From: Thioalkalivibrio paradoxus
GTDB taxonomy: Bacteria; Pseudomonadota; Gammaproteobacteria; Ectothiorhodospirales; Ectothiorhodospiraceae
NCBI GenBank assembly: GCA_011390565.1
Contig: JAABSC010000001.1
Location: forward strand, 496,001-560,000
DNA length: 64,000 bases
Direction: 5' to 3'
Numbering within the stretch: the first letter of the stretch is position 1; each line of letters starts with the position of its first letter. A program made the translations under genes and the position numbers. This document shows, in pieces, positions 8,933 to 16,876 of this stretch. The notes below the pieces were generated by a model that did not search any database, was not told the origin of the DNA, and saw nothing but the letters and a program-made list of their open reading frames with translations.

Positions 8933-9526
8933 GTGTACAAGCCTTTCGCCGAATCGGCCGAGCAGAACAAGGATCCGATCCTTGCGGTGCTTCGTCAGTG
9001 GTTCCATGCTCCCGGGAAGGTTCTCGAAATCGGCAGTGGCACCGGGCAGCATGCGGTCCACTTTGCGCGTGCGCTGCCCGGGCTGGTCTGGCAACCCAGT
9101 GACGTCGCCGAGCATGTGGAGGGCATCGAGGCCTGGCGCCAGGAGGCGGGCCTGGACAATCTGCTTCCCGCCCTTGTTCTCGATGTTGCGGGTGAATGGC
9201 CCGGCGGGACATTCGACTACGTGTTTACCGCCAATACCGCGCATATCATGCACTGGCCCGAGGTTCTGGTGACGCTTGCGGGCGTGGGGCGGGCGCTGCG
9301 TGATGGGGGTGTGTTCGCGATGTACGGGCCGTTTGCCATCGACGGTGAGCACACGGCGCCTTCGAACGCAGCGTTTGATCTCTCGTTGCAACGGGTCGAT
9401 CCGGGGATGGGCGTACGCGATCTGAACGATCTGCGCCGGGAAGCTGGCGAGCAGGGGCTCGTTCTGGCCACGGTCGTGCCCATGCCGGTACACAACCTGA
9501 CACTGATCTGGCGCAAGGACCGCTGA
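8933..9526 (+). CDS. DUF938 family SAM-dependent methyltransferase-like protein
   Basis: The 197-residue product has the class I methyltransferase glycine motif VLEIGSGTGQHAVHFA near residue 30, the post-motif II segment TFDYVFTANTAHIMHW, and the family-typical MYGPFAIDGEHTAPSN. These are characteristic of DUF938 proteins, widespread in proteobacteria, whose substrate is unknown as far as I know. It starts with GTG at 8933, 3 bp after the pgi stop, and is probably translated from the pgi message. No transmembrane segment or signal peptide is visible. Confidence 0.85.
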   Translation: MYKPFAESAEQNKDPILAVLRQWFHAPGKVLEIGSGTGQHAVHFARALPGLVWQPSDVAEHVEGIEAWRQEAGLDNLLPALVLDVAGEWPGGTFDYVFTANTAHIMHWPEVLVTLAGVGRALRDGGVFAMYGPFAIDGEHTAPSNAAFDLSLQRVDPGMGVRDLNDLRREAGEQGLVLATVVPMPVHNLTLIWRKDR

Positions 9527-9541
9527 GTCCGTGACCCGCGG

Positions 9542-10120
9542 TCAGTACTGCCAGCTCGGGTTCTGCGGGGGATAGACGGGAGCCGCGCCCCGTGACCGGG
9601 GCAGGGGTTCATGACGCCCCGGTTCCCGAGCGTCGGATGCGAATTCCGGTCGTGTCGGAAAGCGGGCCGAGGGGGCGTTCGGCCAGGACGGCTCGTGGAT
9701 CGGCGGTCCGGCTCGGGACGACCAGCGCTGCTCTCCCTGCGATGCAGACTCCCTGCCTCCGGACTGCGGAGAGGGCGACTGCAGGTCATAGCCACCAGGC
9801 GCGAATTCGGGACCGGGCGCGTTGCGGCCGGCGCTGCCGGGAACGCCGCCCGGCGAAAGCGGGGCGAATTCGCCGGCGGACTCGCGTTCGGCGCGTACCC
9901 CACGGCCTTCCTCGAACTCCGCGAGATATCCGGGTGGCGGATATTCGGCCCGGCCCTGGAAGGAACCCGTGGCAGTCGTGCGTTCCTGGCTTCGGAGAAC
10001 AGAGGAGTGCGCGCTCGTGCTGGCCCCCCACTCTCCGTACGACTGTGTCATGCCGGGCTGAATGATCCCGAACAGGAATGTGGCCAGCGCCAGGCCCCCC
10101 AATGTACGGATGGTTTTCAT
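9542..10120 (-). CDS. Secreted Pro/Ser/Gly-rich protein of unknown function
   Basis: I do not recognise this gene. Starting at MKTIRTLGGLAL (10118-10120), the 192-residue product begins with a signal peptide: positive n-region, hydrophobic GGLALATFLFGIIQ, and cleavage likely after GMTQ or nearby. The mature part is low in hydrophobics, rich in Pro, Ser, Gly, Arg and Glu, and ends in PPQNPSWQY. This composition suggests an intrinsically disordered envelope or extracellular protein. The open frame extends upstream to 10324 but would destroy the signal peptide. It is convergent with the DUF938 gene. The reading frame is supported by the signal peptide; function is unknown. Confidence 0.6.
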   Translation of the reverse strand: MKTIRTLGGLALATFLFGIIQPGMTQSYGEWGASTSAHSSVLRSQERTTATGSFQGRAEYPPPGYLAEFEEGRGVRAERESAGEFAPLSPGGVPGSAGRNAPGPEFAPGGYDLQSPSPQSGGRESASQGEQRWSSRAGPPIHEPSWPNAPSARFPTRPEFASDAREPGRHEPLPRSRGAAPVYPPQNPSWQY

Positions 10121-10268
10121 GGTTTCCGGGTCGATTGAAGTGGTTTGAGGTCGATCATCACGGAGGATAGAACAAAAAATGACCGATTGCTGTATGGAAC
10201 CGAGATCCACGCAGCGCCGGATCGCCCATGCGACCTTCCGCTTCGGTGCTTGATTCAGCCGGGCTCGC

Positions 10269-10919
10269 TCACCGGGCCAGAAGCGCTCCGGAATCCAGCA
10301 GGAGCTGGTGGATACTCTCGGCAAGGTATCGATAGCCTTCGGCGTTGGGATGGATCGGATCGGCTTTCAGATTGTCCCGCGAAAGGATGTGGGCCAGGGA
10401 ACGCTCCTCGATCGGTATGCGCAGGGCGGACGCCAGTTCCCCGTATAGCGGCTCATTGCGCAGCCGCAGCAGAGTCGGTGACGGAACAGCGACCAGCACG
10501 ACCTCGATCCCGCGGGCTCGGGCCAGCGCCACCATCTCGGAAAGATTGTTGCGTGTCTGGCCGCTGTTCATCCGGCGCAGCAGGTCATTGCCTCCATGGG
10601 TCAGGATCAGCAGACCTGGCTCGTGCAGATCCAGCAGGGCGGGAAGACGTTCGAGACCGGCTGACGACAATTCACCGGGGCGGCCGGCGTTGATCACGCG
10701 ATGGCCGGTCAGCCGTTCCAGTTGCGCCGGGTACGACTGCGGCGGTTCGGCTCCCGTGCCCGCGGTCAGACTGTCTCCGAACGCCAGAATCACCGCATCG
10801 GATGGCAGCAGCGACAGAGGCTCGGGTCGCGGCGAGCAAGCGTACATGGAGAACAGTGCTCCGAGAAGAACCAGACCGGCGGCCCGAAGCGCGGCTGAGG
10901 TGCGGGCAGATTGCGGCAT
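10269..10919 (-). CDS. GDSL-family esterase/thioesterase (TesA-like), exported
   Basis: The product is an SGNH hydrolase. It has block I FGDSLTAGTG with the nucleophile serine, block II glycine in NAGRPGELSS, block III THGGNDLL with the asparagine, and block V DPIHPNAEGY with the catalytic Asp and His. This is the arrangement of periplasmic TesA/acyl-CoA thioesterase I-arylesterase proteins. The N-terminus MPQSARTSAALRAAGLVLLG is a signal sequence, and MYAC could serve as a weak lipobox. ATG 10919 was chosen; ATG 10934 is an alternative. No strong ribosome site separates them. In vivo substrate cannot be inferred. Confidence 0.82.
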   Translation of the reverse strand: MPQSARTSAALRAAGLVLLGALFSMYACSPRPEPLSLLPSDAVILAFGDSLTAGTGAEPPQSYPAQLERLTGHRVINAGRPGELSSAGLERLPALLDLHEPGLLILTHGGNDLLRRMNSGQTRNNLSEMVALARARGIEVVLVAVPSPTLLRLRNEPLYGELASALRIPIEERSLAHILSRDNLKADPIHPNAEGYRYLAESIHQLLLDSGALLAR

Positions 10920-11176
10920 GGGATCGCAGGGCATTGTCCAGTGTCTCGATTCTGTCAGGTCGCTGCTTCGGTGCGCGAGTCGGTCCGGCACCTTCGACAG
11001 TGTAACGGCCCGATCCGCCCTCTGCGCCTACGATGACCGCAAGGTTCGATTGACCTCGACGCGCGGCCGTGGCAGCTTGCGCACATCCCGACGATTTGCC
11101 GATGAGTCGAACGGGAGATTCGGATTCGCAACGTCGGAACCGGTCGACCACCCCTCCCAGATAAGGAAACCCCGCC

Positions 11177-11596
11177 ATGTCTCTGCGCCACCTCGTTGCC
11201 GTAACCCTGCTCGGCCTGTCCTTCGCGGCGGCCGCCGATCAGCCGAATGTCCAGCCCGGCCAGTGGGAATTCACTTCGACCACCAGCTTCACGGGAATGC
11301 CCATGCCCGAGCAGACGCTGAGTTCCAGCGAGTGCGTCACTGCCGAGGATATTTCTGAGGGCTTCGCGTTCGATGTGGATGTCGAGGATTGCGAGATGCA
11401 GAACATGGACAAGCGTTCCGACGGCATGAACTACACCATGGTATGCCGGCAGGAGGGCATGGAGATGGTGATGGACGCCGAGCTGCGGTTCATGGGTGAC
11501 ACCACGGAAGGCACCATGAATGCACGGACGATGACGCCAATGGGGCCGATGAACATGCGTACCGTGCTGGAGGGACGCCGCGTCGGCGATTGCTGA
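11177..11596 (+). CDS. DUF3617 family periplasmic protein
   Basis: This 139-residue protein begins with a clear signal peptide (MSLRHLVAVTLLGLSFAAAA) and continues with the DUF3617 pattern: QPGQWEFTSTTSFTGMPMP, a CVT segment, then a conserved late cysteine. Four cysteines in the mature part (in SECVTA, VEDCEMQ, MVCRQ and the terminal GDC) could form two disulfides in the periplasm. Methionine content is unusually high in the middle and C-terminal part. The function of the family is not known. The ATG at 11177 follows an AAGGAA site at 11163-11168. It lies alone between the divergent esterase gene and the convergent MOSC gene. Confidence 0.75.
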   Translation: MSLRHLVAVTLLGLSFAAAADQPNVQPGQWEFTSTTSFTGMPMPEQTLSSSECVTAEDISEGFAFDVDVEDCEMQNMDKRSDGMNYTMVCRQEGMEMVMDAELRFMGDTTEGTMNARTMTPMGPMNMRTVLEGRRVGDC

Positions 11597-11607
11597 GGGA
11601 ACGTAAG

Positions 11608-12162
11608 TCAGGCGGAACGGCACCCGGCTTCGCACGAGTGGGAAGCCGGGTCCTCGAATACGAGACGATCTCCGATCCGGATGCGACCACTTTCCAGGAT
11701 GCGCAGGCAAACGCCGCTGTGGGCCCCCAGCGCTCTCGCGGTGTTCTCGCCGGTTACCTGATTGAGATAGCCACAGGGCGGCCTCGGTTTCCAGTATTCG
11801 AAGCGCGCGCTGCCAATACGAAAGCGCCGCTGGGCCAGGTCCCGGGTCCGAAGGCCGGCGACGACCAGGTTGCGGCGGTGCTGGCCCTGATCCAGTCCGA
11901 CGGCAAGCCTTCTGCTCGCGCGCTCGAGATCGTGCTGCGAGATCAGGGTGACTTCGCAGCTTTCAACGCGGTGCCAGTGCCCGGTACCCGAGCAGTAGCG
12001 ATCCCCGCGCAGTCCCTGTCCGGCGAGAACCTCTGCGGTGTCGAGCGATTGCATTGCGTCCCCTGCGCCGGCGCTGATAAAGATTGCAGCCAGGTGGGGC
12101 GGCTCCCCGGGAACGGTGCCCCGTAATCGCCCCAGAAAACGCCACAAGCCCTGCGGGAACAT
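11608..12162 (-). CDS. MOSC domain protein
   Basis: The 184-residue product has the MOSC (molybdenum cofactor sulfurase C-terminal) fold signature: an N-terminal GQGLRGDRY segment, TLISQHDLE, then NLVVAGLRTRDL and a late cysteine in PRPPCGYLN, followed by SGVCLRILESGRIRIGDRL. Family members bind Moco or carry sulfur on the conserved cysteine. Its ATG (12160-12162) overlaps the stop of the upstream PfkB gene as TGATG, so the two should be translationally coupled. The open frame extends far upstream across the PfkB gene but only in a shadow frame. A Moco biosynthesis run lies about 11 kb away at 23742-26263. Confidence 0.8.
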   Translation of the reverse strand: MFPQGLWRFLGRLRGTVPGEPPHLAAIFISAGAGDAMQSLDTAEVLAGQGLRGDRYCSGTGHWHRVESCEVTLISQHDLERASRRLAVGLDQGQHRRNLVVAGLRTRDLAQRRFRIGSARFEYWKPRPPCGYLNQVTGENTARALGAHSGVCLRILESGRIRIGDRLVFEDPASHSCEAGCRSA

Positions 12163-13094
12163 CAATACCGGTATCCGAACGCAGCCTCGAAGCGTTCGCG
12201 GAATTCCTCCGGGGTGAAGCGGTGATTCTGGGTCCCCGGGCTCGCGATCTTGATCGAACCCAGCAGGGAGGCGATGCGTCCCGTGGTCTCCCAGTCGAAT
12301 CCGTTCTCGAGTCCCAGCAGCAGGCCGGCGCGGTACGCGTCGCCACAGCCGGTCGGGTCCACTACCGCGGACGGCTGGACCGAAGGGATCTCGATGCGTC
12401 GGCCACCCGTCAGGATCACCGAACCCTCGCCCCCCCGCGTCACGATCAGCGCGTCCACCCGCTCGGCCATCTGTTCCAGCGACAGGCCCGTGCGTTCCGC
12501 GGTCAGTTGTGCCTCGTAGTCGTTGAAGGCCGCGTAGGTGGCCTGCTCCAGGAAACGGAGCAGGTCGTCGCCCCCGAACATGGGAAGGCCCTGGCCGACG
12601 TCGAAAATGAATGGAATGCCAGCGTCCGCAAACTGCTCCGCATGATGGATCATGCCCTCGCGGCCGTCGGGAGAGACGATCCCGATGCGGATTCCCGCGG
12701 CGTCCTGGACGCGGTTGTAATGGGAAAAGGTCATTGCACCCGGATGGAATGCGGTGATCTGGTTGTCGTCCTGGTCGGTCGTGATGAAGGCCTGTCCCGT
12801 GAAAGTGCCTTCCACCGTGCGGACATGGCCACAGGCGATGCCCTGCTGCTCGAGCCACTCGGCGTATATGCCGAAATCGGAGCCCACCGTGGCCATTGGC
12901 ACCGGTTCACCGCCCAGCATCTTGAGGTTGTAGGCAATGTTGCCCGCGCAACCACCGAACTCGCGGCGCATCTCCGGAACCAGGAAAGAAACGTTGAGGA
13001 TATGCACCTTGTCCGGCAGGATGTGGTTCTTGAAGCGATCGGGAAACACCATGATGGTGTCGTATGCGATGGAACCGCAGATGAGCGAGGACAT
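12162..13094 (-). CDS. PfkB-family sugar/nucleoside kinase
   Basis: The 310-residue protein is a ribokinase-like PfkB kinase. It opens with SLICGSIAYDTIMVF, has the N-terminal FGGCAGNIAYNL substrate loop and VTRGGEGSVI, and carries PfkB signature 2 as DPTGCGDAYRAGLLLGL with the catalytic Asp and the anion hole. Members of this subgroup are often named adenosine kinase-like, but the substrate cannot be settled from sequence. The ATG at 13094 is preceded by AAGGAG on the minus strand. The gene is coupled through TGATG to the MOSC gene downstream and is divergent from arfB. Confidence 0.85.
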   Translation of the reverse strand: MSSLICGSIAYDTIMVFPDRFKNHILPDKVHILNVSFLVPEMRREFGGCAGNIAYNLKMLGGEPVPMATVGSDFGIYAEWLEQQGIACGHVRTVEGTFTGQAFITTDQDDNQITAFHPGAMTFSHYNRVQDAAGIRIGIVSPDGREGMIHHAEQFADAGIPFIFDVGQGLPMFGGDDLLRFLEQATYAAFNDYEAQLTAERTGLSLEQMAERVDALIVTRGGEGSVILTGGRRIEIPSVQPSAVVDPTGCGDAYRAGLLLGLENGFDWETTGRIASLLGSIKIASPGTQNHRFTPEEFRERFEAAFGYRY

Positions 13095-13188
13095 GGAAAC
13101 TCCTTGGTTTTTTGCTGAACAGGTATGGAATCAGGCTGCTCAGAAGAGGGCGTAGCCTACGAATTTCCCGCGGCTACGACAAACCCGG

Positions 13189-13626
13189 ATGTCGATGATC
13201 GAGATCAGCCCCAACTGGAAACTGCCCGAAGAAGCCCTTGAATTCCGCTTCAAGCGGTCGACGGGTCCCGGTGGTCAGCATGTGAACAAGACCGACAGTG
13301 CGGTCGAGCTTCGTCTGGATCTCGATGCCTGCGAAGGGCTTTCGGCCGCAGTGCTCGACAGGCTGCGAAGGCTTGCGCGCAAGCGCATCTCCGGGCAGGG
13401 CGTACTGATCATCCACGCGCAACGCTTTCGCAGTCAGGAGCGCAACCGCGAAGACGCCATCGCGCGTCTGGTCGGGTTGCTGCGCGAGGCGGAGCACCCA
13501 CCGGCGCCGCGCATCCCCACGCGCCCGACCCGCGCCTCGAAAGAACGTCGTCTTGCCGGCAAAAAGGCCCGGGGGCAGCGCAAGCAGGGCCGGGGGCGGA
13601 TGCGAGACCCGAGCAATGATGCCTGA
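13189..13626 (+). CDS. arfB: Peptidyl-tRNA hydrolase ArfB (ribosome rescue factor)
   Basis: ArfB (YaeJ) releases peptides from ribosomes stalled on non-stop mRNA. The 145-residue protein has the class-I release-factor GGQ motif in STGPGGQHVNKTDS (GGQ at residues 28-30), then the SQERNREDA segment. It ends in the long basic tail (KERRLAGKKARGQRKQGRGR) that enters the empty mRNA channel. Length is close to the 140 residues of E. coli ArfB. The start is ATG 13189; ATG 13195 is also possible. It is divergent from the PfkB gene. Confidence 0.93.
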   Translation: MSMIEISPNWKLPEEALEFRFKRSTGPGGQHVNKTDSAVELRLDLDACEGLSAAVLDRLRRLARKRISGQGVLIIHAQRFRSQERNREDAIARLVGLLREAEHPPAPRIPTRPTRASKERRLAGKKARGQRKQGRGRMRDPSNDA

Positions 13627-13716
13627 CGGCTCGCCACTGGATGGGACAGGCCGGCCCTCTCTGCCCGGGGGGCAGGGATCGAATCGGTTTCACCGGGCAC
13701 TCGGGAGAATACGACG

Positions 13717-14157
13717 ATGCTGAAAAAACCCCTGGTACTGGTGCTCCTGGTGCTTGCGGTTGGGCTGGCGGCCCTGCAGTCCTTCCAGGACGGCAGCCTG
13801 TTTGCCCCCGGATCCGATCCGGGTCGCGATGCCGCCGGATCGGAGCATGGGAGTCTGGTGGTTCGCGATGTCGAGGTGCGCGACATGGACGGCCGGGTCG
13901 CCTGGCGCGGCGACGTCGATCTGGCACCGACGCTGGCACGCATCGCCGCGGGCGAAAGCGATCCTCATCGCAACGACGGCGGGGTCTTCCAGAACCGCGA
14001 AGGCCTGCTTCCGGCGCGCTCCAGGGGGTATTACCGGGAGTACGTGGTGCGCACCCCAGGCATTTCGCACGCCGGCCCGCAGCGCCTCGTGCTGGGGTCG
14101 GGCGGCGAGGTGTTTTACACGCACGACCACTACCGAAGTTTTCGGAGGCTCCGCTGA
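13717..14157 (+). CDS. Exported barnase-type (N1/T1 superfamily) ribonuclease
   Basis: The 146-residue protein starts with an export signal or membrane anchor (MLKKPLVLVLLVLAVGLAAL) and ends with a microbial RNase domain. The catalytic triad of the barnase/RNase Sa family can be placed as Glu108 (in YYREYVV), Arg123 (in GPQRLVLG) and His138 (in YTHDHYRSF). The upstream segment DGGVFQNREGLLPARSRGYY matches the family's FxNREGxLP pattern. It should cleave RNA, probably after guanosine. The TGA overlaps the ATG of the next gene (TGATG), which encodes a barstar-like inhibitor, so the nuclease and its inhibitor are translationally coupled. Whether the RNase is released or stays membrane-bound is unclear. 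Confidence 0.85.
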   Translation: MLKKPLVLVLLVLAVGLAALQSFQDGSLFAPGSDPGRDAAGSEHGSLVVRDVEVRDMDGRVAWRGDVDLAPTLARIAAGESDPHRNDGGVFQNREGLLPARSRGYYREYVVRTPGISHAGPQRLVLGSGGEVFYTHDHYRSFRRLR

Positions 14158-14567
14158 TGCTGAAGTGCGTCGATCCGTTCCTGCTGCAGGACTGGCTCCG
14201 GGGGCCGAACCCGTTGCTGGAATTGCCGGCGGATACCGACCCGGACTCGGTGCTGGAAGTGCTGTGTGCCCAGGGGTTCGCGCCCCTCAGGGTGGACCTT
14301 GTGGATGCTTCGGACAAGGCCGGTCTGCTGGACCTCCTGCACCGCGCGCTGGACCTCGGCGAGTGGTTCGGATTCAACTGGGACGCATTGGAAGACGCGC
14401 TGTACGGACCCGAGGACAGGTCGGCTCCGGTTCGTGTGCTGATCGTCACCGGTTTCAAGGCCTTTCGCGTTCGGGCACCGGGGGATGCCGATGTGGTCAT
14501 CGATATCATACGGACCGTCGCGGAAAATCCCGGCAGTGGTCTGCGTGGCTGCGTGCTGATCGGCTGA
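14157..14567 (+). CDS. Barstar-like ribonuclease inhibitor
   Basis: The 136-residue product contains a barstar-related core: FAPLRVDLVDASDKAGLLDL, then LGEWFGFNWDALEDALYG, which is the helix whose Trp-Asp-Ala-Leu pattern plugs the active site of the cognate RNase, and a closing strand (VRVLIVTGFKAF). About 35 extra residues precede the core. No signal peptide is seen, so it should act in the cytoplasm to neutralise RNase that has not been exported. Its ATG overlaps the RNase stop codon at 14155-14159. The barstar family also has members unrelated to RNase immunity, but this adjacency supports the inhibitor role. Confidence 0.85.
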   Translation: MLKCVDPFLLQDWLRGPNPLLELPADTDPDSVLEVLCAQGFAPLRVDLVDASDKAGLLDLLHRALDLGEWFGFNWDALEDALYGPEDRSAPVRVLIVTGFKAFRVRAPGDADVVIDIIRTVAENPGSGLRGCVLIG

Positions 14568-14590
14568 TTCGCAGCACGGGGCCGAGGTGC

Positions 14591-15034
14591 TCAGGGCGGT
14601 AGCAGCGCGTCGATATCGGCAGCGCTCACCGGGTGCTCCAGAACGGCAAACACGGGGTAGCGCTCGGCAAGACGTTCCGCGTGCCGCCGCTCCTGCTTGT
14701 CCACCATCACGATCACCCGGGCGGCTGGCGCGTACTTTTGCAGGCTGGCCAGGAAGACATCCAGATTGCCGAGGTTGGCGCCGGCGTAATTGTTGCCATA
14801 ACCGTAGAAGAATTCCGCGACGACGTAGTCCGGGCACTGCCGCCGCAGTTCCTGGATGGCCTTGCGGATCGACGGCAGCCGAACCTCGCGTATGTTCCGG
14901 CGCTGGTAGAAGCTGGTGAGGTTGGGGTGTCCGGCCGATTCGACGATGGAGAAAAGCAGCGATTCTGTCACGGGCTTGGCGACCTCGACGCGATGGGAAC
15001 CTTCAAACCTGGTGTCCTGATCAGAGGTTCGCAC
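14591..15034 (-). CDS. Small protein of unknown function, receiver-like secondary structure
   Basis: I do not recognise a named family. The 147-residue frame starts at GTG 15034; an internal GTG (giving VTESLLFSIVESAGHPN) is an equally good start. The pattern of hydrophobic strands and amphipathic helices (PDYVVAEFFYG, helix LDVFLASLQKY, strand RVIVMVD, helix RRHAERLAERY, strand FAVLEHPVS, helix AADIDALL) resembles the second half of a response-regulator receiver domain, with HPV standing where a KP motif would be. I see no obvious phospho-acceptor aspartate at the end of the strand PDYVVAEFF. It is convergent with the barstar gene, 23 bp apart. Function is not assigned. Confidence 0.5.
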   Translation of the reverse strand: MRTSDQDTRFEGSHRVEVAKPVTESLLFSIVESAGHPNLTSFYQRRNIREVRLPSIRKAIQELRRQCPDYVVAEFFYGYGNNYAGANLGNLDVFLASLQKYAPAARVIVMVDKQERRHAERLAERYPVFAVLEHPVSAADIDALLPP

Positions 15035-15159
15035 GCCAGCGCTTGCCTGCAGGTGCTGGCGAACCCGAGCGGCGTCGCGGGTCCGTCTTGACCCTCCGCA
15101 GTTCGGCCTCTACGTTCAATTAAACCCATGCCCGGATCCGGCGCAAGGAGGATCGACTG

Positions 15160-16077
15160 ATGAAGGTTCCAGAGAATCCCTATCCCCGTGTGACTGTAGA
15201 CACGTCGGCCCGGGCCGTGGCGGGTGCCGATGCCTGGTACATGATCGGTCTTTCGGGCATCCCGAGTGCCGACAACGAGGGGCATACCTCGAACGCCGGG
15301 TTTGTCACCACGGGCGACGGTGTGGTGGTCTACGACGCCCTCGGAACGCCGGCTCTCGGCTTTGAACTGATCCGCCGCATCCGCGAGGTGACCGATGAAC
15401 CCATCCGGTACGTGATCGCCGGGCACTATCATGCCGATCACATCTACGGCCTCCAGGCTTTTGCGGATCATACGGACGCCAGGGTCATTGCCCAGAGTCG
15501 CGCTCAGGCCTATCTCGAGAGCGACGCGGCGCGCATGCGGCTGGCGCAACGGCGTGACGTACTTTTCCCCTGGATCGATGAATCCACGCGGATCATTCAC
15601 CCGGATGAGTTCTTCGACGACGAATACCGCTTCGAGCTGGGCGACAAGACCTTCCGTCTGCTGCATGCAGGGCCCGCGCATGCTCCGGACGACGTGCTGA
15701 TGGTGGTGGAGGAAACGCGCGTGCTGTTCGCCGGCGACATCGTGTTCGACGGCCGCCTGCCGTTCCTCGGTGACGACGACGTCAACACGGCGAACTGGGT
15801 GGATCGTCTCGGGCAGGTCCGGGACATGAACCCATCGTTCCTGATCCCGGGGCATGGAGACGCCACCTCCGAGGCCGTTCGCGCGGTGTCCTTCACCCGG
15901 GATTACCTCGAGGACCTGCGCGAGCAAATGGGACGGGCCGCGCAGGACTTCATGTCGTTCGAGGAGGCCTACGAGGGTGGCGATTGGTCGAAGTACGAGA
16001 ACGTGCCGGCCTTCGAGGAAACCCATCGCCGGAACGCCAATGCCGTATTCCTCGAAATGGAGGCCGCGTTGTTCTAG
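15160..16077 (+). CDS. Metallo-beta-lactamase fold hydrolase (SoxH/quinoprotein-relay type)
   Basis: The 305-residue protein has the metal-binding motif HYHADH in AGHYHADHIYG, a second-shell histidine in LLHAGPAHAPDD, the bridging aspartate in VLFAGDIVF and the last histidine in LIPGHGD. It resembles SoxH-like hydrolases found near sulfur oxidation or quinoprotein genes, although no such genes are nearby. No clear signal peptide is visible. It starts at ATG 15160 with an AAGGAGG site at 15146-15152. The gap of 42 bp to the ABC ATPase gene on the same strand suggests one transcript, but a functional link is only an inference. Confidence 0.8.
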   Translation: MKVPENPYPRVTVDTSARAVAGADAWYMIGLSGIPSADNEGHTSNAGFVTTGDGVVVYDALGTPALGFELIRRIREVTDEPIRYVIAGHYHADHIYGLQAFADHTDARVIAQSRAQAYLESDAARMRLAQRRDVLFPWIDESTRIIHPDEFFDDEYRFELGDKTFRLLHAGPAHAPDDVLMVVEETRVLFAGDIVFDGRLPFLGDDDVNTANWVDRLGQVRDMNPSFLIPGHGDATSEAVRAVSFTRDYLEDLREQMGRAAQDFMSFEEAYEGGDWSKYENVPAFEETHRRNANAVFLEMEAALF

Positions 16078-16119
16078 TGCCCTGAGGGTGCGCGGGCCGT
16101 TCGGTCTAGAATCGATGGT

Positions 16120-16866
16120 ATGGCAGCGCGCACGGACCGGCCAGCGGAATCCCGGGTCTCGAAGACGGTGGTTTTCGAAACCCGGAATCTCACCAAGACC
16201 TACCGGATGGGTGAGGTGGAGATCCATGCCCTGCGCGGTGTGGATATCGATCTGTACGCAGGTGAACTGGTGGTGATGCTGGGCGCCTCGGGTTCGGGAA
16301 AGTCGACGCTGCTGAACATCATGGGTGGACTGGATACCGCGACCGGGGGTCGCGTGCGCTACCGCGACCAGGATCTGACGCGGGCGTCGGACACAGCACT
16401 GACCGAGTTCCGGCGCGACCACGTCGGGTTCGTGTTCCAGTTCTACAACCTCATCGCAAGCCTGACCGCGCGCGAGAACGTCGCGATCGTTACCGACATC
16501 AGCCGTGATCCGATGACGCCCGAGGAGGCCCTGGGCCTGGTCGGGCTCGAGGATCGCATGGATCATTTTCCGTCCCAGCTCTCCGGCGGCGAACAGCAGC
16601 GGGTTGCGATCGCCCGGGCCATCGCAAAACAGCCGGCTGTCCTGCTCTGCGACGAGCCGACCGGCGCGCTGGATTCGAAGACCGGCATACGCGTACTCGA
16701 GGCGCTCGAACACATCAACCGGGAGCTGCAGACGACCGTTGCGATCATCACCCACAACGAGGTGATCGGGGAGATGGCCGACCGCGTGGTACGGCTGCAC
16801 GATGGTCGGGTGGCGGATATCCACGTGAACGCCCGGCGTTGCGCGCCGGCCGAACTTCACTGGTAG
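16120..16866 (+). CDS. ABC transporter ATP-binding protein (LolD/MacB type)
   Basis: The 248-residue ATPase has Walker [19 protein letters not shown], the Q-loop in [11 protein letters not shown], signature [14 protein letters not shown], Walker [18 protein letters not shown] and the switch histidine in AIITHN. The DEPTGALD form and the short spacing are typical of LolD/MacB/FtsE-type ATPases that work with FtsX-type permeases, which is exactly what the next gene encodes. About 20 residues precede the ATPase domain. It lies 10 bp ahead of the permease and forms a three-gene export unit with it and the adaptor. Confidence 0.92.
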   Translation: MAARTDRPAESRVSKTVVFETRNLTKTYRMGEVEIHALRGVDIDLYAGELVVMLGASGSGKSTLLNIMGGLDTATGGRVRYRDQDLTRASDTALTEFRRDHVGFVFQFYNLIASLTARENVAIVTDISRDPMTPEEALGLVGLEDRMDHFPSQLSGGEQQRVAIARAIAKQPAVLLCDEPTGALDSKTGIRVLEALEHINRELQTTVAIITHNEVIGEMADRVVRLHDGRVADIHVNARRCAPAELHW

Positions 16867-16876
16867 TGCCGGACCT

